A stretch of DNA of 64,000 bases from Pogona vitticeps. Taxonomy: Eukaryota; Chordata; Lepidosauria; Squamata; Agamidae. The notes beneath the pieces were generated by a model, which saw only the letters and a program-made list of their open reading frames with translations, had not been told where the DNA came from and did no database searches. Every line of letters starts with the position of its first letter. Positions within the stretch are counted from its first letter, which is position 1. Positions 1 through 12,024 of this stretch are shown piece by piece. The DNA is taken from positions 204,291,501 to 204,355,500 of the forward strand of contig NC_135786.1 of the NCBI RefSeq assembly GCF_051106095.1, given 5' to 3'. The position numbers and the translations under genes are program-made.

Positions 1-479
1 ACATGTGTCTTCATTTTAATTTTGTTTTTATAGAAACACGCAAATATATGCTGCTGTACATGTGCAAATTACACAGTTCCCTCCTTAGTCATAGACTCAT
101 AAGAGTGAGGGAAGAAAAGCAGTATCAAAAGAGAAGACTGTAGGAGACTTGGAAAAAAAACCTTTGAACTGGCTGGACAAGATGAGGGCCTATGGCCTAA
201 CTACATGTTAATCTTACTTTGTACTGTAGTTGCATTTCTGATTTTTCCTGAATTAACTATAGATGCACAAAGGTGATAATTATTGGGCTCTCTGGAAGTG
301 TGTCAGGATTGCTTATATCTTCCTCCTAAAATCATCATCCAAATAAAAATCCCCCATTCTCCACCTGGCTAGGAACCTTAGAATCATTCCTGTGCATATA
401 TGAGCCCTTCCATTCCAGATGAGAACTGTACAATGGATTGACTGTTATATTTTTAAAAATAAGACATTTGAATGTGCCT
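1..479. other. Non-coding sequence, nothing recognised
   Basis: AT-rich single-copy-looking sequence. I see no exon with splice signals and no repeat I can name. Confidence 0.4.
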
Positions 480-570
480 CAAGAAGAGCCAGCACAGTGT
501 ACAGAGATTCACACTAGAATTCAGGAGACCTGGGTTCATCCCTGGTTTGCTATAGAAACTTGATGGTGTA
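480..570 (+). repeat. tRNA-derived SINE head fragment
   Basis: The stretch reads like the 5' part of the squamate SINE family with the head 'cacagtgtac..gagacctgggttcatccc'. The B-box-like GGGTTCATCC lies near 530-540. The tail is missing or diverged, so this is an old, truncated copy. Confidence 0.5.
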
Positions 571-869
571 CAATTTTCAGGAGTTATACTCGAAACATAT
601 TTCTTCCACATTTTTGCAGTTGTCTTATGGTGACTTTAAGGCCATAAGAAAAGCCATGATGGGTCAGAACCAAAGACTGTCTAGTTCATCATCCCCTTGC
701 TCACAGTGGCCAGCCAATGATCATGGGAAGTCCACAGATAGGACATGACAATGATGAAGACAAAATTCTTCTCACAGTGTATTTCCGCAGCAATTGTATA
801 CAGAGTCATGGCGCCTCTGTGATCAGAAGCTATCGATAGCTTCATCCAGAATTTGGAAAACTTCTTTTG

Positions 870-963
870 TTGGTTTATAGTTCCCAGGATCCCTCACCAG
901 TGGCTAGGCTGGTTGGGCAATTCAGGGAATAATAATCCAAAGAAGTAACTTTTCCAAGCTGTG
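870..963. mobile_element. Short palindromic hAT-like MITE
   Basis: The left arm 'ggtttatagttcccaggatcc' and the right arm 'aataatccaaagaagtaac', ending in 'ttttccaagctgtgg', match a family that recurs in this window (around 36.5-37.1 kb and 56.55-56.66 kb). The family has ends like CAGAGCTTGGAAAAGTTACTTTT and a core in which 'ACTACAACTCCC' is repeated in inverse. It has no coding capacity. The superfamily is inferred from the CAG-type ends; no target duplication is seen here. Confidence 0.5.
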
Positions 964-2861
964 GCTCTGTTCTTCATGAGTTTGTCATATAGTCTTCCCT
1001 TTCACTCCACTCCAAAGTCTTTTTTACTTAGGATTCTGTACCTTTTGTATGTGCTCTCATACACAGATATAAGGAGCCCTTGGCAGGTGGATGGACAAGA
1101 TGGTTGGGCTGTGCATACACCTAATGGAAAAAAATGAGCAACAGGCATACCAAGAAGGGTTGGAAGTGGAACAAGAGACACAAGAGAGACACAGTGATTT
1201 ATAACATTCTAATCAATGACCCTCTCACAACCTGTTGTTTTCTCAGGGGGAAGGGTCTGCAGCCGGACAGTCTTTATCACGCCCAAGCCATCCATGCCAC
1301 ACCAGCACTGCCATGAGGATGAGGATGCTTATCTTGATAACATCCCAGTAACTTTCAACAAATTGCAAGGAAAAAAACAGTAGAAGTAGGGAGAAAAAAC
1401 CCAAATGATTCAACTGGAAGACTCCTAAATTGGAGGGCTTCGCTCTTTTCTAAGAGAAATGGTTTCTCACCTCTTCCTGCCAGAGGAGTGAACAAGAAGT
1501 GAGAAAAGGTTTGTGAGCCACAAGAAATTGCTATGTCAATCAAAAAAAAATCTAGTCTTAAAAGAGAAAAAAAGATGATACCAAATGACAAAAGCAGTAG
1601 TATAATATTACAGAAGAAAACTCCAATGAAATCAAAAGAAGAAAAAAGTAAATCTAAGGAGGAAACGTATGAAGGAAGAGGTTTATCTTGAACAGCAACT
1701 TCTAGAATTTCCTCAGCCACCCTAGTTGCTAGGGGATACTGAGTGCTGTAGTACAAAAAAGTAACTTTCCCCAACTCTGAGCCTGCTAAAAGCAAAATGG
1801 CAATCACTGTGATTTAAGGAAGCAACATTTACTGATTTCACAAAAACCCTGCCTCCCATGTGGACTTTTGGAAAGAATGTCCTTTAGTAGATATTAGTAT
1901 GAGTACGACTAGATCGGGCTAAATAGGTAACGCAGAGGTGCGGTATACCATTTGGGGGCACCTACACACCTACAAGCAAGGATCGGGTGGTTTGGGGGCA
2001 GGAAACCACACAGAACCTCAGGTGAGCCTATTTACTCCATTCCTCTCTTTAAAGGTAGAGGGGAAAAAGGAAGGGCGGGAATAATAAAAATATTAACCAA
2101 ATTTCCCCTCCTTTTCACTTCTTGTTTCCTTCTCCATGGGGCTGCAGGAAAAAGCTTTCTTTCTTTTTTTAAATTTCCAGTGGTATAGAAGACATCCTGC
2201 AAGCCAATTCAGTGGTGGATTCAAATGGCTTTAAACAACAACAACAGCAACAACAACCCCTTGGCATCCTTTCCAAAGTAGTGGAGAATGTTTTCTATTT
2301 ACTCACTGATTGGATCCTGAAGTGGCATAAGCAAAGTAACAGCTTAAGCCATTCACTTCAGTTCTATCCAGCAATCACACATGCCAGTACCAAACCAAAG
2401 TTGTTCAATCCTTCCCACCACATCTCCACAAAAAGTAGCCCCTGACAGGAACTCAAAATGGAGGACATAGACATGGGCTGGTTTGCAGTTGCCCATACAT
2501 CCCACCCTATATTCAACTCATTTAACTGGTATACTAGCTTTCATTCTATCTCTCTGTCACTATCTCTCCCTCTCCCCCTCTCTCACACACAGATATATAT
2601 ATAAGATGTATATTTGCCAGTTTCTTACATTTTGCAACTGGATTATTATATTTTGAGCTGTATATTTTAAAATAATCCAGGGATGACCCAAATTTTTTGT
2701 CACCTCTTATAATACATGATGCTCTACACTGGAGAGACATCAAATGACTTCCATTTGAGTTCCATTTTCAACTGATAGTGCTTTGTCACACATTCTTCCT
2801 CCATGTTAATGATTCAGTGTTCCTTCACACATTGGGACAAATGAATGAATTTGAATAAATG
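964..2861. other. Non-coding stretch; one partial MITE end near 1725-1785
   Basis: A minus-strand open frame of 150 codons at 1355-1807 has no recognisable domain and a low-complexity F/L/S composition, so I do not call it a gene. Around 1740-1785, 'gctgtagtacaaaaaagtaac' followed by 'tttcccc' resembles the end of the MITE family at 870-963. Short CAA repeats occur at 2237-2256. I see nothing else I can name. Confidence 0.4.
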
Positions 2862-2877
2862 TATATTCACCCAAGAC

Positions 2878-3220
2878 GTGGTGGCGCTGTGGGCTAAACC
2901 GCAGAAGCCTCTGTGCTGCAGGGTCAGAAGACCAGCAGTCGGAAGATCAAATCCACGCGATGGAGGGAGCTCCCGTCGCTTGTCCAAGCTCCCGCCAACC
3001 TAGCGGTTCGAAAGCATGCAAATGCAAGTAGATAAATAGGGACCACCTCGGTGGGAAGGTAACAGTGTTCCGTGTCTAAGTCGCACTGGCCATGTGACCA
3101 CGGAAGATTGTCTTCGGACAAAACGCTGGCTCTATGGCTTGGAAACGGGGATGAGCAACACTCCCTAGAGTCGAACACGACTGGACAAAAATTGTCAAGG
3201 GGAACCTTTACCTTTTTTTA
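2878..3220 (+). mobile_element. Full-length tRNA-derived SINE with Bov-B-like tail
   Basis: A tRNA-like head ('ggcgctgtgggctaaaccgc', then 'gatcaaatcc' as B box) is followed by a body and a tail that contains 'gagtcgaacacgactggac', close to the 3' end of Bov-B/RTE LINEs, and ends in 'gggaacctttaccttttttta'-like sequence. It is flanked by a perfect 16-bp direct repeat, 'tatattcacccaagac', at 2862-2877 and 3221-3236. Complete length and identical target duplications point to a recent insertion. The family is of the Sauria/Squam type; the exact subfamily name is not certain. Confidence 0.85.
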
Positions 3221-3694
3221 TATATTCACCCAAGACTACTGTGCTTGCAACTTTATACTTGGGAAGAGAAATCTCGATGGAACCAACGAATCTTACCAGA
3301 TGAAATTGATGGGAGCCAATTCACAGATGAACTGGCGAAACATTGTCCTATTCAAGCAGGTTTTCCTCACTTATTTTCCATTCTCACTCATCTGCCCTGG
3401 CAAAATCCAGAAGGTAAAGCAATCCCAAGCTTGCAAATTATTATGTTGTACCTTACCTGTGAAACTGAGAAACCTATTAGTAAAAGAGTTGGCAACCTTA
3501 GCACAGCACCATCGGCATGTTTGAATGTATGAGTTCAAATCTAGACTTTGAAAAGGAAAGCTCTCAAAGCCCAGTGCCTGGATGGGTGAATCTTTCAGTT
3601 TTGCTTATTCCTCATCCTCACCCTCATCATTCTTAAATGTTTTATTCAGTTGAATTTACAAAGAGATCAGAAAATCTGGATAGTTCTTACCAAT

Positions 3695-3723
3695 CACCAC
3701 CACCACCACCACCACCACCACCA
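3695..3723. repeat. (CAC)n microsatellite
   Basis: A pure CAC run of about 29 bp sits at the tail side of the minus-strand SINE that follows. It probably grew out of that SINE's 3' tail. Confidence 0.9.
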
Positions 3724-3946
3724 TCTGCCATTAAGTCAGTTCTGAACTATGATACTTCTTTTCAGGGTTTCCCAAGTAGAGAATGCTCAAAAGTGGTTCA
3801 TCATTCCCTTCTTCTGGAGCGCCCTGCGGACTCTACAGCTTGACCAAGGCCACACGGGCTAGCTCTACTCACAAGAGGCACAGTGGGGAAATGAACTCCC
3901 AACCTCTGGCTCCACAGCCAAATAGCTAAAGCGCTGAGCTGTCCTT
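3724..3946 (-). mobile_element. tRNA-derived SINE (RTE-tailed family B)
   Basis: Read on the minus strand, the copy starts with a tRNA-like head ('gctcagcgctttagctattt', 'ggttgggagttcatttcc' as B box). It runs through 'gtgcctcttgtgag' and 'ccttggtcaagctg' and ends in 'gtcagaactgacttaatggca', an RTE/Bov-B-type tail. The same family occurs at 13.1, 15.5, 26.1 and 39.6 kb, always on the minus strand in this window. Confidence 0.75.
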
Positions 3947-5292
3947 ATTAAAGAACCAAACCAAATGAAATTGTTACCTATTTCTGATGTGTTATTCCAA
4001 CATTTGCTGATATTTCTCAAATTTGGACTTGAAAAACTGTCAAACCCAAGCCTCTATTTAAAGTTTACATTCATAATTAAAAGCCACATTCTTCTTATGG
4101 ACTCTCATACACTGCATATGAAGTGTTACCTAAAAATGGGGAACTTTTAAATCACACTGAAGCTTTTAGAACTAGGCTTAAGACCTTCAAATATGAACTA
4201 GATTGAATGGACTATGGAATATTTGTTAGTATACACTTACCCTGCAATTGTTTTTAAGTCAACCTTTATAGCCTTTTCTACAACAGAGATTTGCATGCAG
4301 ATCAAGAAATGGGATTGGAATATCCAGACTAGCACAGAGAAAGCTTTACTGTTTCTGAAGAATTTATGTGTTTCATAAATATTCATTGCTATTCTTCACT
4401 GTTGACAAGCATTTCTCAAACTGCCTTGGCAAAAATAATTTACATTCATTTCAGGAAGTAGCTGGAACTGATAACTGGACTGCTCAAGAACTTCTAGAAA
4501 TATGAAATATGAGCCTTTTTAAAAAAGTCTCTGAGATGATTTGCCCCAGAAATGACATCCATGGAGGACAACAAGATTACAGTCTTCAAACTGTAATGAG
4601 AATGGCTTGTGTTCGCTATTCTTCATGCACGTTGCAAACCTGTCATGAAAATGGATTGCCTTGGTTTGGTATTATTTTCTGTTCTTGTCATGATAATAAG
4701 ACATCAGAAGTTTAATGTTCAATATAGCCCATGAAATACAATAGTATATAAAGATGTGTGGATATTAAAATGCTTGCAACAGCAACCTCTAGCCTTTATA
4801 CCAGGGTACCTCTAACGAAGCTGTAAAATGATTGCTGCTACTCTAGCTTATTGCCTTTCTGTTTATAAGATTTATTTTGTAATTTTAAAGGCGATGCACA
4901 AGCAAGGTAAGACAAACTTTTATACTTGCTTGGTTGCTTCCTTATTCAATCTGCATGGCCAGAGTTCCCCTTATACAGATATAGAATGAGGAAGGCCTAT
5001 TCAGAGAGAGCTCTGTATGCGTGACTGACTGTCAGATGATCTTTTCATAATTATTTCCATGGACAAAGGATAAACGAATCTGTCCAACTTGATTTCTCTT
5101 GGATTCACATCATTCCAAGATGTGTTTATCCAAACTTAGAAATATTATTATTTTTTAAAATCTTAAGTTTGGTTCACCTCAATTTTTTTGAAGGTTGCAT
5201 GAAAACATAAATATTTTTGCACACACTCCTCTTAATACATACATTTATGTATGCGGTTTTGCATAATATATACATTTTACTAGTATTGTTTC
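3947..5292. other. Non-coding, repeat-poor stretch
   Basis: AT-rich sequence without a named repeat, coding exon or RNA gene that I can support. Confidence 0.35.
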
Positions 5293-5410
5293 CAGGGATG
5301 GGGACTCAAGCCACACAACTTGCTGTCAAGTCAGACTCAAGTCATACCGGTGACTTGACTCAAGGTTTGTTTGTTTTTTCAGACACTTAGACTCAACTCA
5401 GAACTCACCT
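5293..5410 (+). repeat. Interspersed repeat beginning CAGGGATGGGGACTCAAG
   Basis: The segment contains several GACTCAAGTC-like words ('gtcagactcaagtcatacc', 'gtgacttgactcaagg'). An inverted copy lies at 50425-50530. The CAGGGATG start resembles hAT transposon ends, but the right end is not clear, so the class is unresolved. Confidence 0.5.
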
Positions 5411-8400
5411 TTTTTCTGGCCATAACCCAGAAGAAAAAGAAAAAGATTTCTACAAAGCTGTTCTCAGCCTAGGGTGCACAAAATCATACTACCTCCATGC
5501 ATGATGTTGTATCAGTACTAGTGCATTGCTAGTCTTTGTTATGTTCATTCTGTCACTTCTGTGATTAAAAAGAAAGCGGCTTTGAAATGTTTGCCTATGG
5601 CAGTGTTTGGACCAGGAGACCTTCCAACTCTGACATTCTTTGCAGTTCATATTAGTTGCGCTCTTGTTGCTTAGCATAGGAAGTCATAAGTAGAGTAGGC
5701 AAATTGAATCAGTAGTGTTTGGTGAGTCAACTACTTCATAAGTTCCATTGATTTAATGAACCTATTCTAATCGTAACACACTACACTAAGGAACAGGATT
5801 TCAACCACCGCATTTGTAACAGTAACTTCAGTTGCATAAACTTTCTCTTTCAGTGAATGGACAAAAATGGGGCTGAACTTCACTACTCAGCCATTGACAG
5901 CCAGTCAGCTCCTAAACAGTAGCGAAAATGGAACTAACCACAACTTGGGACACTATGCCATAGCCATATCGTTTAACAACATGCTTGTTGATAGTATGGT
6001 TCCTAACAGATGCAATTTCCAACATTTTGTGGCTTATACGCCCTTATTTTGATTTTTGGTAATTAAGTTAATTTAATTAACTTATCCTATGGGGGATCTG
6101 TTCCACATTCTACTGCAAATGTCTGAAACTACAGATAGTACTGAACCTTATATACAACAAACAGTCAGAAGAAAGGATAGAAACAGTTGGGACAAAGGCC
6201 GCAAGGCCCACTCCCTTCTATGTTGTATATAGGGCAGTGGTAAACTGCAGATAACTGAAACCACAGATGCCAATCCCACAGATATGGGGATTGTACTTTA
6301 TAATATACTGTACTTTATAACACACAGTATTTTTCTGATAAGATTGCAAACTAGCATTCACACCTGGACAATTTGGGTTTTAGCTGACACACTTTTCTGA
6401 TTGGCCCTTAACAGATACTTGCTGGACAGGCTAGTGGCTGAAGCATGGAGAAAACCCACAACAGAGTAATGTGCTCCACACAACTGTGGTCATGTGAGCT
6501 TCTCCAGTCCATATACTTCTCCCAAGCTCAAACCCTGGACCACCCTTCTGTGGCTTATCTCATGCTTGTTCTCTACAGAGAGCAGTCACAAGAGAGATTC
6601 TTGATCCTTCAGGTGGGTCACTCTTGACAAAAGGTTTCCACAAGAGCCTGTCTTGCATTCTGGGGTTCTTGCCTGGAACAGCAATCCTGCTCTTCAACTG
6701 GTTGCAAAATATCTCTAGACTTGGCTTGTTCTTCTTCCTCAAAGCAGAAAGCATAACACACAATCTCTTTCGAAAAATTAAGTATTTGACAAAGAAGAGA
6801 AGCACAAAGGTGAAAAACATTACAGCAGCTAGATGGAATACTGGGTCACAGACTAGGATCCTCTTTCATCCTTAAGGAATGCCAAATTTTATTTCATATA
6901 AATTCTCAGGGCCCATATTCCAATGGTGAACGGATCCAAAGGAAAATGCTGGGAGCAATAATACCAATAAACCCCTGCTATCAAGCCTTAGATGAAGAAG
7001 TTCCCACTTTCAGAATGGGGAAAAAAACCATAGAAAACTGGGGAACCATCAGAGAGAGGTCTCAGTGCCCATCTGAGCAATTACAAATAATTAGATTGGG
7101 ACTCCAGAAGGTCCCAACTTGGCCCTTAAGGTGCCCTACCCTGGCACAAACAAAACTGCCTTTCCACCCTTCATCTCTGCTTTTAATGTATTTCTTTTCA
7201 ATGTATTTCTGCTAGCCCCCAAAAGCAGGACATCCTTACAGCAATTGAGTTTTTGTTTTTTAAGAAAGGGCCCAAGTGAAGTAATTATGTTACTTGTGGA
7301 AACTGTGTCACTCACAGCTGTAACCATAGTGTCATAAATAAAAGGTTGAATGTGTGTATGTACTGTTTCTAAAAACATAACTAAAGAAGGACTTGTCTCT
7401 TCATTCTGCAGTTAAATTCACACTGGAATAGTTGTCCAAGCCTTTGCTTATTGAAATACAACCCTTCTGCTTTGGTTGAATGTGAAAGGGATAAGAAGCT
7501 TTTGATTTTATTTATTATATCACAGTGTTAAGATAAGCCTTAAAAATTATTTCTTCTTCTTCAGTTCCCAAACATTGTGATTTCCCATTTAAAGAAGTTA
7601 TTTTAGAATGGATTTATTCAGCCACACTCTGGGGGGCATTTACTTTTTAGAGCAGCTAAAAAAGTCTAAAGTTAATCTAAACAGTTTAAAACCAAAAGTT
7701 ATGGGTTTTCCTGATGGTTCCTTCCATGATTACACCAAAAGCAGTAGGTGTTAACCAGCAATTTTGACCGCGAGGAAAACTCTAAAGCACAGCTAAGACA
7801 AGAACCTTCACTCTCTGTATTTCATTTCTAAAATGAGATGGGCTTGTTTTGGGAATATCCTGGCTCAAGCCTCTCTGCTCAACAAAGGGCCTCCTGGTAG
7901 GTTTTCCTACGTTGTTTTTTTTCTCCCTGCCCTGGCAAGCTGATGTATTGGCAGTCATAGCAATAGCACTGAGAACTGCAAAGGACAGTTATGAGTTTCC
8001 CACAAGGTCATTTGTCCAAAATTCCCTGGAGTAATGCTAAGCTAGGGCATAACAGGTAAACAAAATGGCAGCTGCTTTTCACATCCAGTCATAGGCCAGT
8101 GTTAGTGGCAGGCCTTCCTGGGACCTTAGTGGAGGCCAACGGATATTCAGTACTGGGCCTTGCAGCTGCATTCGTGAGCCCGAAGGTAGAATGCTTGCAC
8201 AGAGCTTGATGCTGCCTTCAGAACCTCCAAACCGAGTCACTTCTAGTTTTATAAAGACATGAAAAACAAAACAAAACCTCCCAGGCTGAAAACACAACAT
8301 ACCATGTAGACCTGTAGTCAGCAAAGTGCAATAGAGGAATAGCCTGTGCCACCCCCACCCCCCACTGCAAGGCCATTTCTATGGCCTCCAGATGCTTTCT

Positions 8401-9667
8401 TGATTAAAATAATTGCTTTAAATAAAGCCATTTTCTGCTTCTGGAGAGCTTCAGAAATAGTTATTTTGCCATAAAACAGGGTGAAAGCTTCCACTCCCCT
8501 GGGGGGCGGGGAGCTACCAAAAGAAAGAGAAAGGAGAAAATATCTAGCAACATTTCTGTGTAGTTTTTCTTTAATCTACCTCCCCTCGTTCCCATTTTTA
8601 GGTCTCATGAGTATCAAGATTTGGGGTGTGGAGGTGGCTTCAAGACAAGTCAGTCTTCCAGGTCGACAGCAAAGGGACTCCCAGAGACAGTAGGTTCCTT
8701 CACTGGCAGTGTATTTACAGACTATCTACAACAGAACTATGTACATCAGTCAACAGACCCAATAATACATTCTCAGCAAATGAATGAACAACAACTCTGT
8801 GCAGAAACTCTCCAACACCACACTCCACACATCACCATAGTGTGCAGCACCTAAATAGTTTGAACAATCAATCACTGGGCACATCACCTGATGTCTTCTC
8901 CCAGACATTACCCCATGTCCAATACACATTTCATGTGTTACCCCATAGATTGCATCAGCTCCATGTGCTGATTCTGTGGCTGCACATTTGTTTTGAGATG
9001 GATGTCTGTTAGCAAACTTTGGTCCATGTACTACAGAGAAATTCATATATTGTGGGTCATAATATCCTGATAGTGAGGCACCCAGTAGATTCCAGTGTTG
9101 AAAAATTGAACCCTAGACATTCTGAAGTGACCCATTTTGCTCTGAACCATGAAACAAGGACATGCCCCCAAACAGGAGGAGAAGAATGCAGTGTCCACCA
9201 TAAAAACAAAGGGACATTTATGTGTGTCCTTTTTTGAAGTGAAATGAACAGGAATGGGATATGTTGCCATTTATTTTCCTTACATCCATAGGTATGCTTA
9301 TATCGAAATACTGGTGCCCTCTAAATTTTGGTGCTCTGGAATCAAGCTCTATCCTAGCTTATTGCCCCATCTTTTCCATGGCTGAACTCTGGTACTTTCA
9401 ATGGGATACTAAGGGACATGGAAGGAGCCTCCCTGAAGTATGTAGAGACTATGAATACATTTTAATATCCCTAGGGCAATGATAACACCCTGTCAGCTGA
9501 TCTGTCTGCTCTATAAGCACCACTGGATTGCTTTTGATATGAAGGAAGAAAGATAGGCTTCTGATGCCCGGTCAAATTATAGTATGCCTAAAGGGTCTGC
9601 TCACTCTTTATGAAAAACCCTCCTTGAGCATACAGAAGAAGAGAGCACAGAAATATGAACAGAGCTG
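5411..9667. other. Non-coding stretch; possible DNA-transposon remnant at 6075-6310
   Basis: Around 6240-6300, 'ctgcagataactgaaaccac', followed by 'agatgccaatcccacagatatgg', resembles the 'canonical-codon-free' terminal text of Tc1/mariner-Tigger-like MITEs (phrases on the pattern 'ccgcggataacgaaacc'). Near 6063-6085 there is a 9-bp inverted repeat (aagttaatt/aattaactt). The rest is AT-rich with only short, unrecognisable open frames. Confidence 0.3.
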
Positions 9668-9670
9668 TAT

Positions 9671-9733
<63 letters not shown>

Positions 9734-9736
9734 TTT
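9668..9736. repeat. (ATTT)n microsatellite at a SINE tail
   Basis: A pure TTTA run of about 69 bp is followed by 'gacttctattctgcccatctgg'. That is the shape of an inverted SINE 3' end with an AAAT tail, also seen at 18.1, 47.8 and 56.3 kb. Confidence 0.9.
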
Positions 9737-11158
9737 GACTTCTATTCTGCCCATCTGGAGGTATATAATTGTATACAATGCATAGAATTGTATATGTTCC
9801 CTGATTCCTGATAGGATGAATTGACCTTGGGGGAAAAATACTCAATGAACTACAGCTTTCAGAATGCGTCAGCCAGCATGTCTGCTTGCATTGTTGACTG
9901 AAACATTCTGGAGAATTGTCATCTAAAAATTCCTTTTTTCCAAGCTCTATGGATGTCACTACATTTGCCCTACTGCAGATGATGTAGATACTGAGACCAC
10001 AGCCAGAAGATGGGATCATGCCACCTGCTCCATATATGTAGTGAATGTATTTGGAGGGGTGCAATAGGATTTTGGCCCTTCCATAAGATGGTGAGGCCTT
10101 GTTTAAGGCTGCTGAATGAAAAATTAATTTGCAAAGGGTTAGGCCTCCATACTAGAAGTGTTGAGGCTGATGAAGACTTTAAAAGCTCAACACACCATCA
10201 GACTAAAAAAGCCTTGCACACAGTCCCAGATGACGGAGGACACTCTTGTTCATTCAGTGGCAAAGAAAAATATTCTGCACATGCTCACAGGCTTCATCAC
10301 CCATGTATGTCTGCCGTGATTCAGAAACTGTGGCACTGAAGAAAAAAAAACAGCCTGCTTTGAGCCCTGTTTGAAACTGAGCCCTGAGTATGCAGAGGTT
10401 TCTATCCATATTTACTCACACTGTGTTAGGAATTTTTAAAATATATGTTTCATTACTTTAGGGCTGTACGTGGCAGCTGTCCTTATTTTTAACTCTCTTT
10501 TTTCCATTTGGAATTTGTGTGCATTTGGTTTCCATTCATTCTTCTGTGTGGGTCAAATGTCACCTTTATTCTTATCCTCAGAGAGGTTTACTGACCCACT
10601 TTTGGGTGCCTTTTCCTTGTAACTGGCCTAAGAAAGGGATTACACTAATATGGATTTTGGCATATTTTCCCCCTTACAGTCAGCTTGGCTACCCTTCTTT
10701 TCGTGACCCAGTTTGATCATTCCACATACTCACAGGAAGACAACAGGCCCTGTGAGTCACAGGTTTGAGGTTAACGCCACCAAGAACGCACAGGGAGCTC
10801 TTTCTTGTGTGTGCAATATCTGTAATATATTACAGATATTGCTGAAATACAGATTTTTGAATCTGTCATCCTCCACACATCTGTCCTGCTTTTTGTATGG
10901 GAGGTCTTGTTAATAGTAGACCCTCACGGCAATTACGTATAGCCATTTTTGCCCTTAGAGTCCTATGTGATCCTGGCTCTGGGGTTCACAGGGTGTACAT
11001 GAGTGTATCCGCGCATACTCATGCACATGTAGAGAGGAAGTGAGGATTTTCTTCCTGCAAGATCTCAGTCAGGTGGATATGGGCACAGTATGGCTCTCGG
11101 GCAGGAGGCAGCCTGCTAAAGCTGCTTCTGTGTCCTATAGTCACATTCCTTCCTAATC
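9737..11158. other. Non-coding stretch with a 30-bp perfect palindrome
   Basis: I see no gene. The only structure is the palindrome at 10813-10842, listed separately. Confidence 0.4.
10813..10842. repeat. 30-bp perfect palindrome
   Basis: The left half gcaatatctgtaata is the exact reverse complement of the right half, with no spacer. It could extrude a cruciform or encode a hairpin. No known element is attached to it. Confidence 0.9.
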
Positions 11159-11203
11159 AAGAAGAAGAAGAAGAAGAAGAAGAAGAAGAAGAAGAAGAAG
11201 AAG

Positions 11204-11233
<30 letters not shown>
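11159..11233. repeat. (GAA)n microsatellite
   Basis: A pure run of about 25 AAG/GAA units. It is a homopurine tract, the type that can form triplex DNA. Confidence 0.95.
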
Positions 11234-11234
<1 letters not shown>

Positions 11235-11499
11235 GAAGTGGACAGGTTACATTTACCACGAAAAATTGGAGGCCATTTTTTCATGCAAAAATGCACATAC
11301 AGCATATAGTGGGGGGGAGCCTAAACAAGTAGAGAAAAATTACTTCAGGTGATTGAAAATTGAGAATATTTTGAAAACAGCAGAAACAAAGGCTCAGTAT
11401 AAGAAACAACAATTTGAAAATAAATTAAACAGTTGGAAAATAAACCATTACATGGACAACACCTGAAAAATATTGATGGAAAGCATGACAATAATTCAA

Positions 11500-12015
11500 T
11501 ATGGGCATGGCTAAAACTCAGGGCCGTTAAGAGAGAAACCAAAGGCTTGATTTTTTGCTGCACAAAAAAACAAGTACTCCAGACCAACGTGATAAAAATA
11601 AGATTCAAGGAATTAGTGCTAACAGCAAATGTAGACTCTACCAAGAAAAATATAAAACTGTGTCATACCTCATCTGCAAATATCCAAAGACTGGACAAAC
11701 AGGTTACAAAATTAGATGTGATAGAGTGGCAAAATTTGTGCACTGATCAATATGTAAAAATTATAACTTGCCAGTCTCAAAAAAACCTCATGGGAACATC
11801 AGGTAGAGAAGGTGTCAGAAAATGACAAAGTCAAGATCTTGTGTGATTTCTGGATCCAAACTGATAGACACCTTGAACATAACACATCAGACGTAGTGGT
11901 AATAGAATGAAACAATGTCTGGATAATTGTCGTTGCAATGTTGTAATGGGTTTTCTGTCCAGTCCAGGAAAGCCAGCCGGTCAGCAGCATAAACTGTGCA
12001 GTCATCATAGGTTAG
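11500..12015 (+). mobile_element. Degraded R2/R4-type LINE, C-terminal region
   Basis: Conceptual reading in several frames shows the order typical of LINEs with a restriction-like endonuclease. First comes a segment like 'LKRETEGLIFAAQ..LQTNVIK' (here RAVKRETKGLIFC). Then comes a zinc-knuckle-like block CRLYQEKYKTVSYLICKYPK near 11620-11690, followed by GQTGYKIRCDRVAKFVH. Then comes the endonuclease core block 'DKVKILCDFWIQTDRHLEHN' with TSDVVVIE near 11825-11905, where the family usually has PDIVVV. Two expected cysteines of the knuckle and the catalytic P are replaced. Several stops and frame changes make it a dead fragment. RT sequence is absent. Confidence 0.55.
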
Positions 12016-12024
12016 GATCCTACG

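Noticed and set aside
1355-1807. 150-codon open frame on the minus strand
   Set aside because: Low-complexity F/L/S composition, no recognisable domain, no splice or promoter context, and its right part overlaps MITE-like text.
3072-3524. 150-codon open frame on the plus strand
   Set aside because: Its first 50 codons lie inside the SINE at 2878-3220, and the remainder has no family resemblance.
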